From NCBI GenBank assembly GCA_033725935.1, contig MU867062.1:992001-1056000 (forward strand): a stretch of DNA of 64,000 nt, written 5' to 3'. This stretch comes from Cladorrhinum sp. PSN259. Lineage: Eukaryota > Ascomycota > Sordariomycetes > Sordariales > Podosporaceae. The position numbers and the translations under genes were made by a program. Of this stretch, positions 1 through 11,171 are shown piece by piece (positions within the stretch are counted from its first letter, which is position 1; each line of letters opens with the position of its first letter). The notes beneath the pieces were generated by a model, which saw nothing but the letters and a program-made list of their open reading frames with translations, searched no databases and had not been told where the DNA came from.

Positions 1-1058
1 AGATTCAGGGGAGGCTGTGAGACTGAGCTCCAGATCAGAGGTAATAATGAGTCGATGAGAAATTCAAAAGCTGTGTCGTCTCTTGCAAATCGACGGCAAG
101 CAGTCATGATGATGGCCCAAAACAAGACGGGCCCTCGTTTGTAACAAGTGTCTGGGTCTCTAGTTCGTACTATGGGGAGGTAGGCGTGAAAGTGTTCAAA
201 GTATCTGAGCATGTGTTAGAGCCATCAGTAGATATAACACATCCGGAAAGCGGTAAGTACTTCTCAAAGTAATAGTCTATGTCCTCGCCGGAAAAGACTC
301 GTGAGCCCAATGCCCTTGGCTCTGCAAGTTGCACTGCTGAACCTGCTGAAAGAACATCGTTCGTCCGAGCTGGTGTTAGAGGTGGTAATGTTGTCTCCCC
401 TGAGATTGAGTATGGTCTTTGTCGACCAAACTTGAAGGCACCTGATGGTGGAGGTGGGATATAATGTTCCGTCAAAGGGGCTGTGGGGAGACCGTGAGCT
501 GGAGGGCCATGGGAGGGAAGCTGTGTCGACAGAGATGAAAGAGCCGGGAGTGGGAGTGAGGCACGGCGGGCTAGTCCCAGCTCAGAGGATAAGTCGACGA
601 GAGGCCGAGGGGCAACTGCATCCTTGATGTTTTGGACTTCTGCAGCAAGCTCCTCTAGTTTACTACACATCACAGACAATCCTTGTTAGCCTCTGTCTGG
701 TGTGCTTTTGCTTTCTTCGCACACGCAGAACACACCTTCTCCGAGAAGTCCGCTTATGGCTTTTATCCACAACACACTGCAACTCCAACTTGGAGCATCG
801 CAGACAAGGCCGGCCAGTTGCAGAACTTGCATTGCATCTTACTTTAGCATCTCGACACCTTACACATGCCGTGTTGCGACGAATGCGAGCGGGCTCCCCA
901 GGGTCTGGTATGCGTACTGAACCTGGCACATTTCCAGCCGTTCCGGTTTCTATCGTATCCGTGTCTTCCAAGTCGGCGGTATTCAAGCTGTCTCGGGACT
1001 CGTGAAACCTCAGGTCCAGTTGTTCCACTGGTGGTGGAGATTTGTCGATGTGCGCCAT
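1..1058 (-). CDS. Zn2Cys6 fungal transcription factor, N-terminal part (runs off window)
   Basis: This encodes a nuclear DNA-binding regulator. Exons are 736-1058, 261-662 and 1-204, with introns 663-735 and 205-260; frame is kept across both. The binuclear zinc cluster has cysteines at residues 65, 68, 75, 85, 88 and 95 (C-x2-C-x6-C-x9-C-x2-C-x6-C). The HKRTSRR linker follows, and then a short coiled coil that starts SKLEEL and is split exactly by intron 1. A Ser/Pro-rich spacer leads to GEDIDYYFEKYFEHFHAYLP, the usual entry to the fungal transcription-factor middle homology region, which continues to the window edge. The zinc knuckle and linker resemble the Leu3/War1/PrtT group, but the target pathway cannot be told. 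The start is the first in-frame ATG. The C-terminal half lies outside the window. Confidence 0.85.
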
Positions 1059-1919
1059 TGAAGAGGAAGAAGTCGTACGTTGTCAATGGTCTTACAACCC
1101 ACCTATCAAGCATGGACGTCTCTCCTCGTGCCGCAGGCAAGAGTTAAATTTGAAATAATTCATCAGGGACTCGCCGGCACAGAGTTCAATAATCACAAAG
1201 GGAAAGCGCAAGATCGAGAAGCAATTGCGTGAACCTTAGGTACAGCGAACTCGGCGCTAGATATGCACTAAGCACGCGGGCAGGTGCAAGTCCCAGGTCC
1301 AACGTTGCAGTGCCCTAGCCTGAAGAGGTATGGAGCTCCAGAACAAGACTTCACAACCGAACTGCTGTTGGCCGTTCTTTCCGACTACCGTCTCTCAGAA
1401 TCTGTTTGATGATGGAAGCTGTCACCATTCTCAATATATCCTCCCGTTTGATGTTCTTTATCTTTTATGTATATGACCAAGCACGCAATTCAGCTTCACA
1501 ATATTGAAATTATCACCACAGTATCCGCAGCGTAACGGAACGTAAGTATGTCCTGTAGTTGGGTATATTACAAATCAATACATGCCCAGATCGGAGTTTA
1601 TTGACCACCCCCACGAATTCCACTAGCGCCTTCCCCAGCTGCGGGTACATGTACACTAAGTCAAACGGCAAGTGGGTCACGATACGCCAAGCCGAAGGTG
1701 TAAGAAGGGCTCCATCTTGACAAAAAAAATACGGACACCAAAACACCACTTCAAACATTAATAATACAGCCAATTTTGCAGCAAACCGGATGAAAATAAT
1801 AATAATCTAATGCACAGTCATTGCTCCCTCTAATTCTATTATCTACTCAGCGATTAATAGAGGCTTATGCCAACTTGTTTTTAGTGTCCGTATTTTGTGT
1901 GTGTGATGATGGAGTTAGT
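1059..1919. other. Intergenic stretch without a supported gene
   Basis: This holds the upstream region of the zinc-cluster gene and the 3' flank of the PD-(D/E)XK-like gene. Open frames here are short and have no splice-compatible partners. I see no RNA gene or repeat. Confidence 0.6.
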
Positions 1920-3440
1920 CTACCTCGATATCAATTCGGGATCAAGACCGAGTATATACTGTCGATACCACGGCCAAAACACACACTCCGCATACTCAGC
2001 CAAGACTCTCAACCCCGCAAAGACCTTGTAGATGTCAACCAGCCGTGCAGTCTCCCCGAAAGGGAGTTCCCTCCACAAAACCTGTGGCGTGGAGCATGTC
2101 AGTTCAAGTCTCACAATAAACAGCACCTTGCCAAAATGGCAAAAGAACCCGAGCTAAGGAAGAGATTGGTGCAGAAGTCAAGAAAGGATGGGGGGACTTA
2201 CCGTTTTCTCCCCTTCACGTGTGGTGAAGGTATAGTACCACTCGTGGCCCCGCACTACCACAGCCGGTAAGAAAGGGAGGCGAGATAGGTTAGATGCCAC
2301 CACGGCATCAACAGCAGCAGCATATGGGACAGCAACATTGCCCGGGTTAGCCTCACAATCCATCCCTATTGTCGCCATTCGCACAGCTTCCTCCGGAGTC
2401 GGCCCAAACTGGTCAAACCGCCTTCTGACCAATACCTCCAACAACTTCCACATGCCGGCAGACCAAGTGCCAACCTGCAGCCTGGCCTCCCCACCATCGC
2501 CGCCCCCAGCGATATAGTCCGAGCGCTTCGACACAACTCCAAACGCTATCGGCCTCGTCCGTAGATGCGTCTGGCCACAGTGGTTGATACTTGAGTCCGG
2601 CATATGCTCGCGAAGAGCGTCGATGCGCTCGGCAGCAAGTTCATCACCGGCTTAGGCCGGGTCGAGGATGACTGCGAAGTCGACCATTTTTGGTTCGGCC
2701 AGTTCAGGGAGATACGAGGGATTGGACAGCGCCGATGTACTAAATGCTCAACAAGGTTGGCAGGGTGCGTAAGAGAGGAAGGCGGCCACGAAAATTGATA
2801 GGGGCTACCTTAAGAGGTAGAAGAGGGCAAAAGGTAAGATGTTGGGGGGAAGGGACACTTACACGTTGGCGACGTCCATGAGTTGCTCGTTGTGGCGCAT
2901 GGATCCGTGGATCGCGAGTTGAAGGGTTGGGAAGTGCACCTCGGTATACCATGACGACTCGGGCTTGTTTTCATGTGCGCAGTGGCAGGCCCAGCTAAAG
3001 AGAGCCTTGATGTCGGAATGACTTGGAGGCGGGTGTGGAAGGTTTTCCAGGTGGTTGGGCGCTGCGAACTTGAAATCAGGGATAGCGCGAGAATGGTTGG
3101 TCTTGACTTCCGCGGTAAGGGCATCCTTGTGAGAGTACGGGATGATACCCGGCATGTAGTAGACTATGTCTAGGGCAATAACAAGGGTAGCCAGTTGTTC
3201 AGGCAACTCTCTGAGGTCGTCCGGGTTGAAATAGCGGGTAATGATGCCATCCGGCTCAAGGGCAAGACGCAACATCTGCGTTGACGGCGACAACCTCCCT
3301 GACCCTTCAGAGGGCTCAGAGACCTGGGACTTGTGGGTGTTTCTCTGAGAGTAATTGGTTCTCGGAATTCTAGAAAGCCAGCTCTGGATGAAGACACGCA
3401 AGTCCTCCTGGTAAAGCTCCGAGTCAAGGCTGGGTGGCAT
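1920..3440 (-). pseudogene. PD-(D/E)XK nuclease-like fungal protein with an in-frame stop
   Basis: Three exons, 2863-3440, 2202-2739 and 1920-2081 (introns 2740-2862 and 2082-2201), add to 1278 nt in one continuous frame, apart from a TAA at 2652-2654 (minus strand) inside exon 2. The order of motifs matches the large fungal PD-(D/E)XK nuclease-like family. An N-terminal helix (LRVFIQSWL) is followed by a conserved KMVDFAVILDP strand just before the stop, then PIAFGVVSKR, a Q-G-W helix (LQVGTWSAG), LPFLPAVVVRGHEW and a C-terminal AGLRVLAEYAECVFWPWY helix. Where I recall relatives having E-T-K, this copy reads V-S-K, so the catalytic Glu may also be lost. The stop could arise from CAA to TAA. 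It is either a recent pseudogene or a strain-specific truncation of about 220 residues. The start ATG at 3440 was chosen because it immediately precedes the conserved helix. Confidence 0.75.
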
Positions 3441-3844
3441 TGGGAGAGGGAAGATGGAAACGCCGATGGAGAAATGCTGATAGAATAGGAAAAGGAACCT
3501 TGGAGGATTATTTCTTGTTTGAGTTGTAGCGTTATTGGGCATAACCGGAAGAAAAAAAAACCCCACGAACAAATATACACACACTAATCCAACATGGCTC
3601 GATTGATAAGGCACGACTCGGTCGCAGGCGCCACAACGACGCCCACAACCAAGATCTCGCGATACCATCAACGGTCGCCAGATGTGGTGATAAGGCCAGC
3701 CGCTAGGGCATTTGCCCTGGGCGCACATAATCAAGAACCACACTAGGCAAACCTTCTACTTTAAATACGCTCTTCCCACCCATCTTCTTCCTTTCACAAC
3801 ACACTTGGCCCTCCGGGCAAGCAAGTCTCCAGAGACCCGTACCA

Positions 3845-3912
3845 GTAAGTCCTGCTTCTGTGTTCGTGAGAGGGCTTGTCCCCGTGCCAGCTAACAGATC
3901 CCTGCCTTGCAG
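3845..3912 (+). other. Probable 5'-leader intron of the interrupted small gene
   Basis: A GTAAGT donor follows a CCA triplet and a pyrimidine-rich tract ends in TTGCAG 68 nt later. The ATG at 3940 lies 28 bases downstream in a CATCAAG-ATG-C context, which is typical of spliced leaders of expressed fungal genes. Confidence 0.45.
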
Positions 3913-3939
3913 TCTAAACCAACCAACACTCCCATCAAG

Positions 3940-4038
3940 ATGCCTCGCCCGCAGAACAATAGCTATGGTACCAAACGCCACTCGAAGGCTCACCTTGGAA
4001 GATTTATACAATCTAAAAAATGCTTAAACGTTTGTTAG
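3940..4038 (+). pseudogene. 5' coding fragment of a small gene cut by an inverted-repeat element
   Basis: The open frame begins MPRPQNNSYGTKRHSKAH and gives about 22 native residues before it enters the left inverted repeat of the element at about 4005. The repeat then supplies the last residues and a TAG at 4036-4038. The combination of leader intron, good start context and basic, polar N-terminus suggests a once-expressed gene. I could not find its continuation beyond the element at 4648 and do not recognise the protein. It could instead be a coincidental short frame. Confidence 0.4.
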
Positions 4039-4648
4039 CTCGGCACATGCCCCATAAAACCAAGAGCAGAAACAAGGTAAGGAAGCTAAGCAAAGATACA
4101 AACCCGTAAGGTAATAAAAAGTCGCAAATTAGAAGATGGTACCTAGTAAAAGGAATTACCTATGCAGGTCGGGATATACGGCATACGTAAAAAAGGAGTC
4201 AGGAATGCATTAACAGGAGCCGAACAAGCGTAGAAAGAAGCCAATAATGCATTAATAGAAGCTGAACAGGCGTAGAAAGGAGTCAGGAGTGCATTGACAG
4301 GAGCCGAACAGGCGTAGAAAGGAGTCAAGAATGCGTTAACAGAAGCCGGATAAGTATAGAGAAGAGTTATAAATGGATTAATTAAATCTGAATAGGCGTA
4401 GAAAGGAGCTAGGAATGTGTTAAGAGAAGCCGAAAAGGTGTAAAAAAAGTTTAGGGATGTATTAATAAAAGCTCAATAAGCGTAGAAAGGAGTTAGGAGT
4501 GTATTAACAGGAGCCGAACAGGTGTAGAAAGAAGTCAGGAATGCATTAATAGAAGCTGAACAGACGTATAAATAAGTGAAATAGGCATAGGAAAGTGTGA
4601 ATAGCGCATACACCGCGCTAACAAATGTTTAAGCATTAAATTATATGC
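4005..4648. mobile_element. Short non-autonomous element with terminal inverted repeats (MITE-like)
   Basis: About 45 bp at 4005-4050 and at 4604-4648 are inverted copies of each other. They share the core TGCTTAAACRTTTGTTAGC (R is A or G), with flanking AT-rich ends and GGC/GGT-rich inner edges. Differences between the arms are mostly C/T or G/A, as expected after RIP. There is no transposase frame; the interior is the 42-bp tandem array. One more copy of the right end lies at 13483-13570. The structure fits a non-autonomous DNA element, but target-site duplications cannot be assigned with confidence. Confidence 0.6.
4197..4574. repeat. 42-bp minisatellite, nine diverged copies
   Basis: Units start at about 4197, 4239, 4281, 4323, 4365, 4407, 4449, 4490 and 4532. 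Each resembles AGTCAGGAATGCATTAACAG followed by GAGCCGAACAGGCGTAGAAAGG. Copies differ mainly by transitions. Because 42 is a multiple of three, the minus strand reads as a 14-residue repeat (xTPFYACSAPVNAx) over the first copies, with no start or context for a real protein. Confidence 0.85.
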
Positions 4649-6532
4649 AAAGTTGCAAAAATCATCTTGGTGGGATGTTGCTTGCCTTTAAGATATCGAG
4701 GAAGAACGGCGTGCTGGGCTTGATAACGGTGGACGGAGCAGGCCGTACCTAGGTGAGATATACGGGTTTGATGCTGTCTAGCAATTTAAGTCTCTAGTTA
4801 GCAGGAGTGAGGATGGTATGTACGCACTGGTATTAGCGCCATAGCCTAGAGCGATGGCGTAAAGGCAGAGACGCAATTTTCCCATTGGGCGGAATTTTGT
4901 ATGGCGCACGGCGCGCACGGGGCACACCCTTCAGCAGCAATCTTCGACATGAAGCATCTTCCCTCGCCGTCGACCTCTCGACTTTAAACTTTCTGACGCT
5001 CGAACCGAATCGTTCTGAACGTGACAGCTGGAAGTAATGGGACAAACGATAACGCGGTCTGGAGGACTCTGCAGGACATCGAACCGTACCGAATCTTGAA
5101 CGGTCTCTTTTGAGGTTGTTTCTCGGTCAAGCGATGCCGGCCGGCGGTTCTTCGATTCCGACAAGGAAGTTCTATGTCTTCGTGCGGCTTTGATGGCGTA
5201 CAGCATCCAGAGACGGCGTTTCGGCGGCTCTTCTACAATCCGAATTGATGCCGAAACTACATTTCAGCAAACCGTTTTGTGGCTGATCACCAGACAACTT
5301 GTCGAACCATGGCGTTGATAAAGTCGATGACGAACAAACAGGTATGTGGAAGCCCTTGTTTTGAGTATTGAGCCACATCCTGCCGGCTTGGGTTAGATAG
5401 CATTGGACGGAGGATATTCCACGCAAGCGTTGTCAAAAGCCACAACGGCTTTCTTGCCCTTCACGTGGTGGTCGATATTACTTGTGACCGGTTTTGCTGC
5501 AAATCACTAACAAATTGTCAGAAGTGACTTTGACCACCATGTGCCCTTTCATCTCAACGGCGAGACCCAGTGTTCTCCAGGTTTTGGTCCGCTGGTGTGC
5601 TCAGCCCTGTGGCTCTGCAGGGGTGGGCAGCGGACTGGATAGGAGCTGAATACGGTCTTCGTCCCGGCTCCCCTATTGGGCCGAATCCAGGTTCCCTTGG
5701 GTACACAACATCATATGCGTACTGATATGAGCCTACCCCCTGTCACCGGCGTTCTGGTTCGTCCGGGTACCTACCTGTTCTATTCACCCATCTCTTTTTT
5801 CCTTCATGGATCTAATCTTTTCGTGTTCTGCAGGTCAGTTCACTCAGCTCATGTCGCTGTCTCTTGTTGCCTTGTCATCTTCGTCATCTATGTGTCAGGT
5901 GCAAGACCGCAGACTCCAACACTCTGTCTTCAACGTGTTGACTGTATGGAAGTGCTCCAAGACAGGATAAAAGATCATTCGCACTGCCAGGAGCTTTCCA
6001 GGAAACCAACGAGTTGCAGTTGTTTAGTCCATGATGACATGGAATCATCGGTTGTTTCGGTGAGTCGTGCGACCTCACCGCTTCGCGAAAGCTTCGGTGA
6101 CATTGGGATTTGAAGAGGTGCATATCACGAGAAACTGGAAACTAGATCGACATGCTGCATCCTGGCTGTGCCCTTTTTTCCTTCAACGCTATTAGCGGCT
6201 GAGGGATACCGCCCGGGATTGGTGGTGAAGAAACATTGATTGGGTCTTGTGTAACGCTGGTTACCAGTCCGACATGGCGAGCAGGGTTTCCAAGAGTTGA
6301 TCTGCCTTCGTTTTCCCGTATGGGTGGGAAGATCACTCCACCCCTTCGTGTCCGTTTGTGACATGTCGCATTACAACTTTCTTCTTCTCCCATGTTGACA
6401 AACTTCAAATCATCATCTTGTTGCTGTTCGAGTTCTCGTGATTCGGTGTCAACAACATACCGCCCCTGTGAACCGTTGTCATCTTCGTCCGAACATCCGG
6501 AAGAGCATGGCTCATGCCAGACATCTCCCGGC
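4649..6532. other. Gene-free stretch upstream of the kelch gene
   Basis: No frame here shows splice-linked coding potential. The longest plus-strand frame (5676-6113) has biased composition and no partner exons. The part after 5700 is pyrimidine-rich and is probably promoter and leader for the kelch gene. Confidence 0.55.
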
Positions 6533-6598
6533 ATGACGCTCCTTGCTTTGGACGCCGCAGCGCCCGGCGTAGCATCCAGCCCCTATCGGCGTCGGTGG

Positions 6599-8923
6599 AT
6601 GCCTCTGAGGACTCTAAGCATATTGTTGTCAGTGTTGATATTGGTTCATGTTAGAATAGCGTCAGCTCAGCTCGACCCAGTAACGAACTTTTGTAGACGG
6701 TTTGGACACCAGACTGCTGTCATTGATAGAAAGCTATATGTCGATGGAGGCTTGATCAACTACAACCCTTTATCGCAGTACCCACTCAACTATTCCAGTG
6801 AGTCTTTTCCCCTATATTATACACACGAGCCTGATTACTAACGAGACTTCAACAAGACACTGGTCTCCTGTATCATGACCTGGACAGGCCTGGGGCTGGG
6901 GATATGCCCCAGCTCTACGCCAACCTTACCAAGAACAGCACGATACCAAGCGTCAGCGGAGGAATACTCTGGTCTGACAATATCAACAAGCGGTTCTACC
7001 TGTTCGGTGGGGACTACTACCAACAACCACCACCTCCACAATTTGTTCTGTGGTCTTACGACGTGATCAACGGAGAATGGGTTTCATTCGGATCGCCTAC
7101 CCAAGCGAGCATTCAGTCGGTCTCGTATGGGGCAGGTGCCACAATAGTCGAAAGAGGCGAGGGGTACTATTACGGTGGGTTCAAATCGAAGGCGTCTATA
7201 GGGGGCTGGACGAGCGCGCCTGTTGCTGCTGCTGGTATGGTCAAGTATAGCATGGACTCGAACTCGTGGACGAACGATACGGGCCCGGATTCGGTCGGAA
7301 GGGCTGAAGGCGCGATGGTATTTCTTCCTATCAGTGATGGTGGCATGTTGGTATACTTTGGGGGGACCCAAGACGTGAAAGGGAATGGGACGGTTGTTGG
7401 GCAACCGATGGACCAGATTTTATTGTACGATGTCTTGAGTTCCAAGTGGTACACCCAGAACGCCACGGGGCAGGTTCCACAGATGAGGAGAAGGTTTTGG
7501 TATGTTTTTGGCCCCCGCTTTGCCCCTTTCTTTGCAAGAACTGACTGGTTGGCAGTGCGGGTGCTACTTGGGCTCATGACCGGTCGAGCTATAACATGTA
7601 GGGCAGACTCCAATCTTTCCTCTCTGACAGTGATTAAATAAACTGACAGGACATAATAGTTATCTCTACGGCGGCGCCGGCATGCCACCTAACACGGCAG
7701 GATTTGACGACGTCTATGTGCTCAGCGTCCCCTCGTTTCAATGGATTAAGATGCATCCAACAGACGGAAACGTGACGGGCCAGTATCCTCACAACACACT
7801 AACATGCGATGTGATCGACAACGCTCAGATGCTCGTCCTAGGCGGGACCTTCCCTTTAACCGAGGAATGCGACTACCAAAAAACTTACGGCCTTCACAGT
7901 CTCGACATGGGACAACAGAACCCCTCGAAGGAAACTTGGTTCATCTACTCTGCAAACAAGACGAAGTACGCCGTGCCCGATCCCATCATCAAAGTTATTG
8001 GTGGTACGAAAGATGGGGGAGCAACCAAGACGGCTCCGGATAAGGGGTTTAACAACCCGGATCTGATCAAGCTCATGACGAGGACGGCTTCCCTGCCAAA
8101 TCGTACGCCCACGAGGGCCATACCGACTGATGATGGAAAGAAGGGGGAGACCAACCTCCCGAGTGGTGCAATTGCCGGTATCACTATTGGCGCTGTGATT
8201 GTGCTGCTGGCAAGCCTGCTGGGCGGATGCTGGCTTGTCAAGCGGCATAGAAGTGGAAAGAGCGTGAAACTGGGCGGCGGCTCAACCAGCATTGGGCCTA
8301 CCGGACCTGGGCCGTACTGGACTCAGACGCACGCCCAGAGCCAAAGGGATCACAGGGGAGGTGGCAGTTCTTATACGCCTAATAGCCCTCACCCCACCAG
8401 TCCTTTTCTGAACCGACAACGGCAGCAGCATCCGGTTGAGTTGCCAGTTGAGGAGCAGCCGCCGGTTGAGTCTGGCGTGAGGTCATGGCTTGGCCCTGAT
8501 GGGGTCACATATGAGCTGGTTAACACGCCGCCGTACGCTTCTTCACACCTCATCGGGGTCAACACTGGCAGCGCGGCGAACTTACGCTCTGGAAGTCCTA
8601 CCGTTGCTGGTACGGGGACTAATAATAGTGACCAGCCGCAGACCAAGGTTGACGAGGAAGGGAGGCTGTGGGTGCAGGTTTCTCCTGTTATGGGTGGAAG
8701 CCCGAGGGTGAGGGCTGGGTCGAGCCCCATTGTTAGCATTGGAGGACATAGTAGCCCTGGAGGGACAGGACTAGGACTAGGAGTGAGTCCTCGCTCGCCT
8801 GCGTTTCCACAGGAACCACAGGAGTTGGCTGTCGAACGGGAGGAGAGGTCCATGCTGGGCGAGGGAGCCGGGTGGGATGCTGCGCATGGGAGACCGAGAC
8901 ATACTACTTTTTACCATCCTTAA
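6599..8923 (+). CDS. Kelch-repeat single-pass membrane protein
   Basis: Exons 6599-6797, 6857-7499, 7556-7597 and 7660-8923 (introns of 59, 56 and 62 nt) give 715 residues. Residues 1-23 from MPLRTLSI form a signal peptide ending near ASA-Q. The extracellular part has kelch-type blades: strands such as HQTAVIDRKLYVDGG, KRFYLFGG, GMLVYFGG, YNIYLYGGAG and QMLVLGG, with many N-x-S/T sites. A transmembrane segment (AIAGITIGAVIVLLASLLGG) is followed by WLVKRHR and a long Ser/Gly/Pro-rich cytosolic tail. This architecture is common in filamentous fungi and suggests a wall- or surface-facing role; the ligand is unknown. In-frame ATGs at 6533 and 6392 would add residues before the signal peptide. I prefer 6599 because it starts a clean signal sequence. 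Confidence 0.88.
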
Positions 8924-10850
8924 GATTCTGGATAAGGTTTTTACTTTGGAGCGAAAGGGAGTTTTTTTTTGGGGAAATGATTACATGGTTTCTTTGGGAT
9001 ATGATTTCATGGTTACAACTGGATGCTTAACCTGCATTATGGATAGTTTGATGAGCTAGATACCAATTTGTTTCACACCTTTTTTTTAGGGTTGGTTTCA
9101 AGACAAATAGAAATGTAAACGACTGGTGGGTTATATATAGGAGCTATCTATATGACGGGGGATGGAGATTTTGCTAGATAGGATAAGAGGCAAGCGAATA
9201 TATGAGATTTCTCAGTAACCTTTTACTTTTTTCTCTTCTTTTTGAGGGGGATTTAGGTTACTATGTTTTCAAGCAATCGGAGGAGGGGTTCAGCCCTGGT
9301 TGTTAAGCCATATCAAACAGAAGAAGCCAGTAACAATGTGAATTTTATCTGCTCATCTTGGCACTGCCTCCCTATCTCGCATTTCTCGATATATTCTCAG
9401 ACAAACATGGTGTTGACATCCGAACTGGTTCTTGGCCGGGGTCGGACGCAGGAAGGCTGATTCTTGATGGAGTGCGATTGATTGTCAGATTCTCAAAAGA
9501 AAACAACACCCTGGGGGAAAAGAAAGGGAGAAGAAGAGCATTATTTGGGTACCCAATGAATTGAAAGCATGTGCATGTATTTGGGTGATAATTAAATCAT
9601 AATGAGTACATGTATTCTGAACGGAATAATCCGTGAGTGTATCCTTACCAAGACACAGAAGAAGAAAAAAGAAAGGAAAACAAAAAGCGCCACTCAGCTT
9701 ACTCCGAGAATGTGCTTGCATTTATTGTTTCTTGTTCTCACATAGGGTATGGTTTGTTTCTTTTTCAGATACCGAGGGGACGGGATGATGTTGGGGAAGT
9801 GAGTTCCCAAAGTGTCGGACTCGGCGTTGAGTGGTAGGACGGGACACATTGAATGAACGGACGCAGCGGTACCCGATGAATTCTCGTTCCCGATGGGTAT
9901 ACGGTATCGCATAACGCGCATATTCGTATCGGTATTTTTTTGGTATTTTTTTCTTTTCTTCAAGGGATGATTCTTTTACCAACATTGGCTTTTAATACAA
10001 AACTTGAAAAGTACCATGTAAAGATTCAGCTTCTCCGCTAAAGTGCCATGAACGGAAAGGATCACAAACCTTGCCCCACGTCGCGGCCTGTATGCCAATC
10101 AGACGGCAGCGGTTGAGTTGACGCTATGCGCCTCACCTAGCGCTGTGGAGACGGGGAAATGCAGCTGGAAGAAAAGAAGCCGTTAGCTAATTATGGAGTC
10201 TGGGCGAGGTTGAACTTTTGAAGGGTGTGGGTTGCAGTTGGCCGCCAAGGGTTTATCAAATTGTCCAGGTCTTGTCAGGCACTCTCATCAGCGCATGTTG
10301 CACCTGCAGTGTTCAACATCGAATGCAGTGAATTCATCCATCAGTTTCCATCATCAACTTAATTAGGAGTACTGTAGTCAGAAGGTCCGCGCATACCTTA
10401 CCCGGGCGAGCGCTGTAAGGGCACGGCGCAGATTGAAAAAAGCTCGCCGACTTTCCACGTTCGGCGACGCCTTCAGATGTCCAGAGGATGACCCGAACTT
10501 GTTTCTCGTCGCCGTAGCCGTGGCTGGCCTGGGCCACAGACCTGCTTGCCTTTTCGTGGGACGGTCGCGAGACGAGACACACGGGTCGGGGCTGATACAC
10601 ATCCAACATGGAGAGTTGTGTTCACTGCCGGTTCAGCCCAATTGGCAGGCAATGCGAAATGCCCATACCCATGCCATCGTTGCACACACAGCACTGAGCA
10701 ACACGGGGGGGCCGCCGGCGCTGGCCACATCTCTCGCTTTCCGACTCATGTCTCCTTTTCCAGCTTCAATGTTTGTTGTTTTCTGTTTCCTCTTGTAAAT
10801 CCAAATGCCTTTCCCAGAATCCTAGACCGAGGTCCCTTCCCCCTCATCAG
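8924..10850. other. Gene-free stretch between the kelch gene and the next membrane-protein gene
   Basis: It holds the AT-rich 3' flank of the kelch gene (to about 9700) and then mixed-composition sequence. Several short overlapping frames occur on both strands at 10.3-10.9 kb, none with family resemblance or splice partners. Confidence 0.5.
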
Positions 10851-11171
10851 TCAGCGATGGCAACGGCGAGCACCCGGAAGAGTGTGACGCTGCCGCTACC
10901 ACGGAAGACGCGGCTCGGCCAGGCCATGAGGAGGGTGAACTTTGTGCTGACGGGCCCTTTGGAGAACACCACCACTACCAACTGCGGAGTCGCCTTTCTT
11001 TTTCTTCGTCTTGTTCAACACCGCGATACCGATACCGTTGAAGTTACCTACAGATCCAGCCTAACCAATCTCACCCTGTCGTTGTGGTGCGGTGCTGCTG
11101 GTGGTGACCCAGACGAACCCCGGAAAGCTTCACTGAGTTAGTCCCCTTTTTTTAATCGGGGGTGGGCGGTC

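Noticed and set aside
2604..2798. Possible alternative intron removing the stop in the PD-(D/E)XK-like gene
   Set aside because: Candidate donors and acceptors around the stop are weak and would remove the conserved strand before it or the motif after it.
4143..4328. Minus-strand 14-residue repeat protein in the minisatellite
   Set aside because: The frame exists only because the unit is 42 bp; stops appear in the more mutated copies and there is no promoter or start context.
5676..6113. 145-codon plus-strand frame before the kelch gene
   Set aside because: Cys/Ser/Val-rich composition without splice partners; it is read through the pyrimidine-rich leader region.
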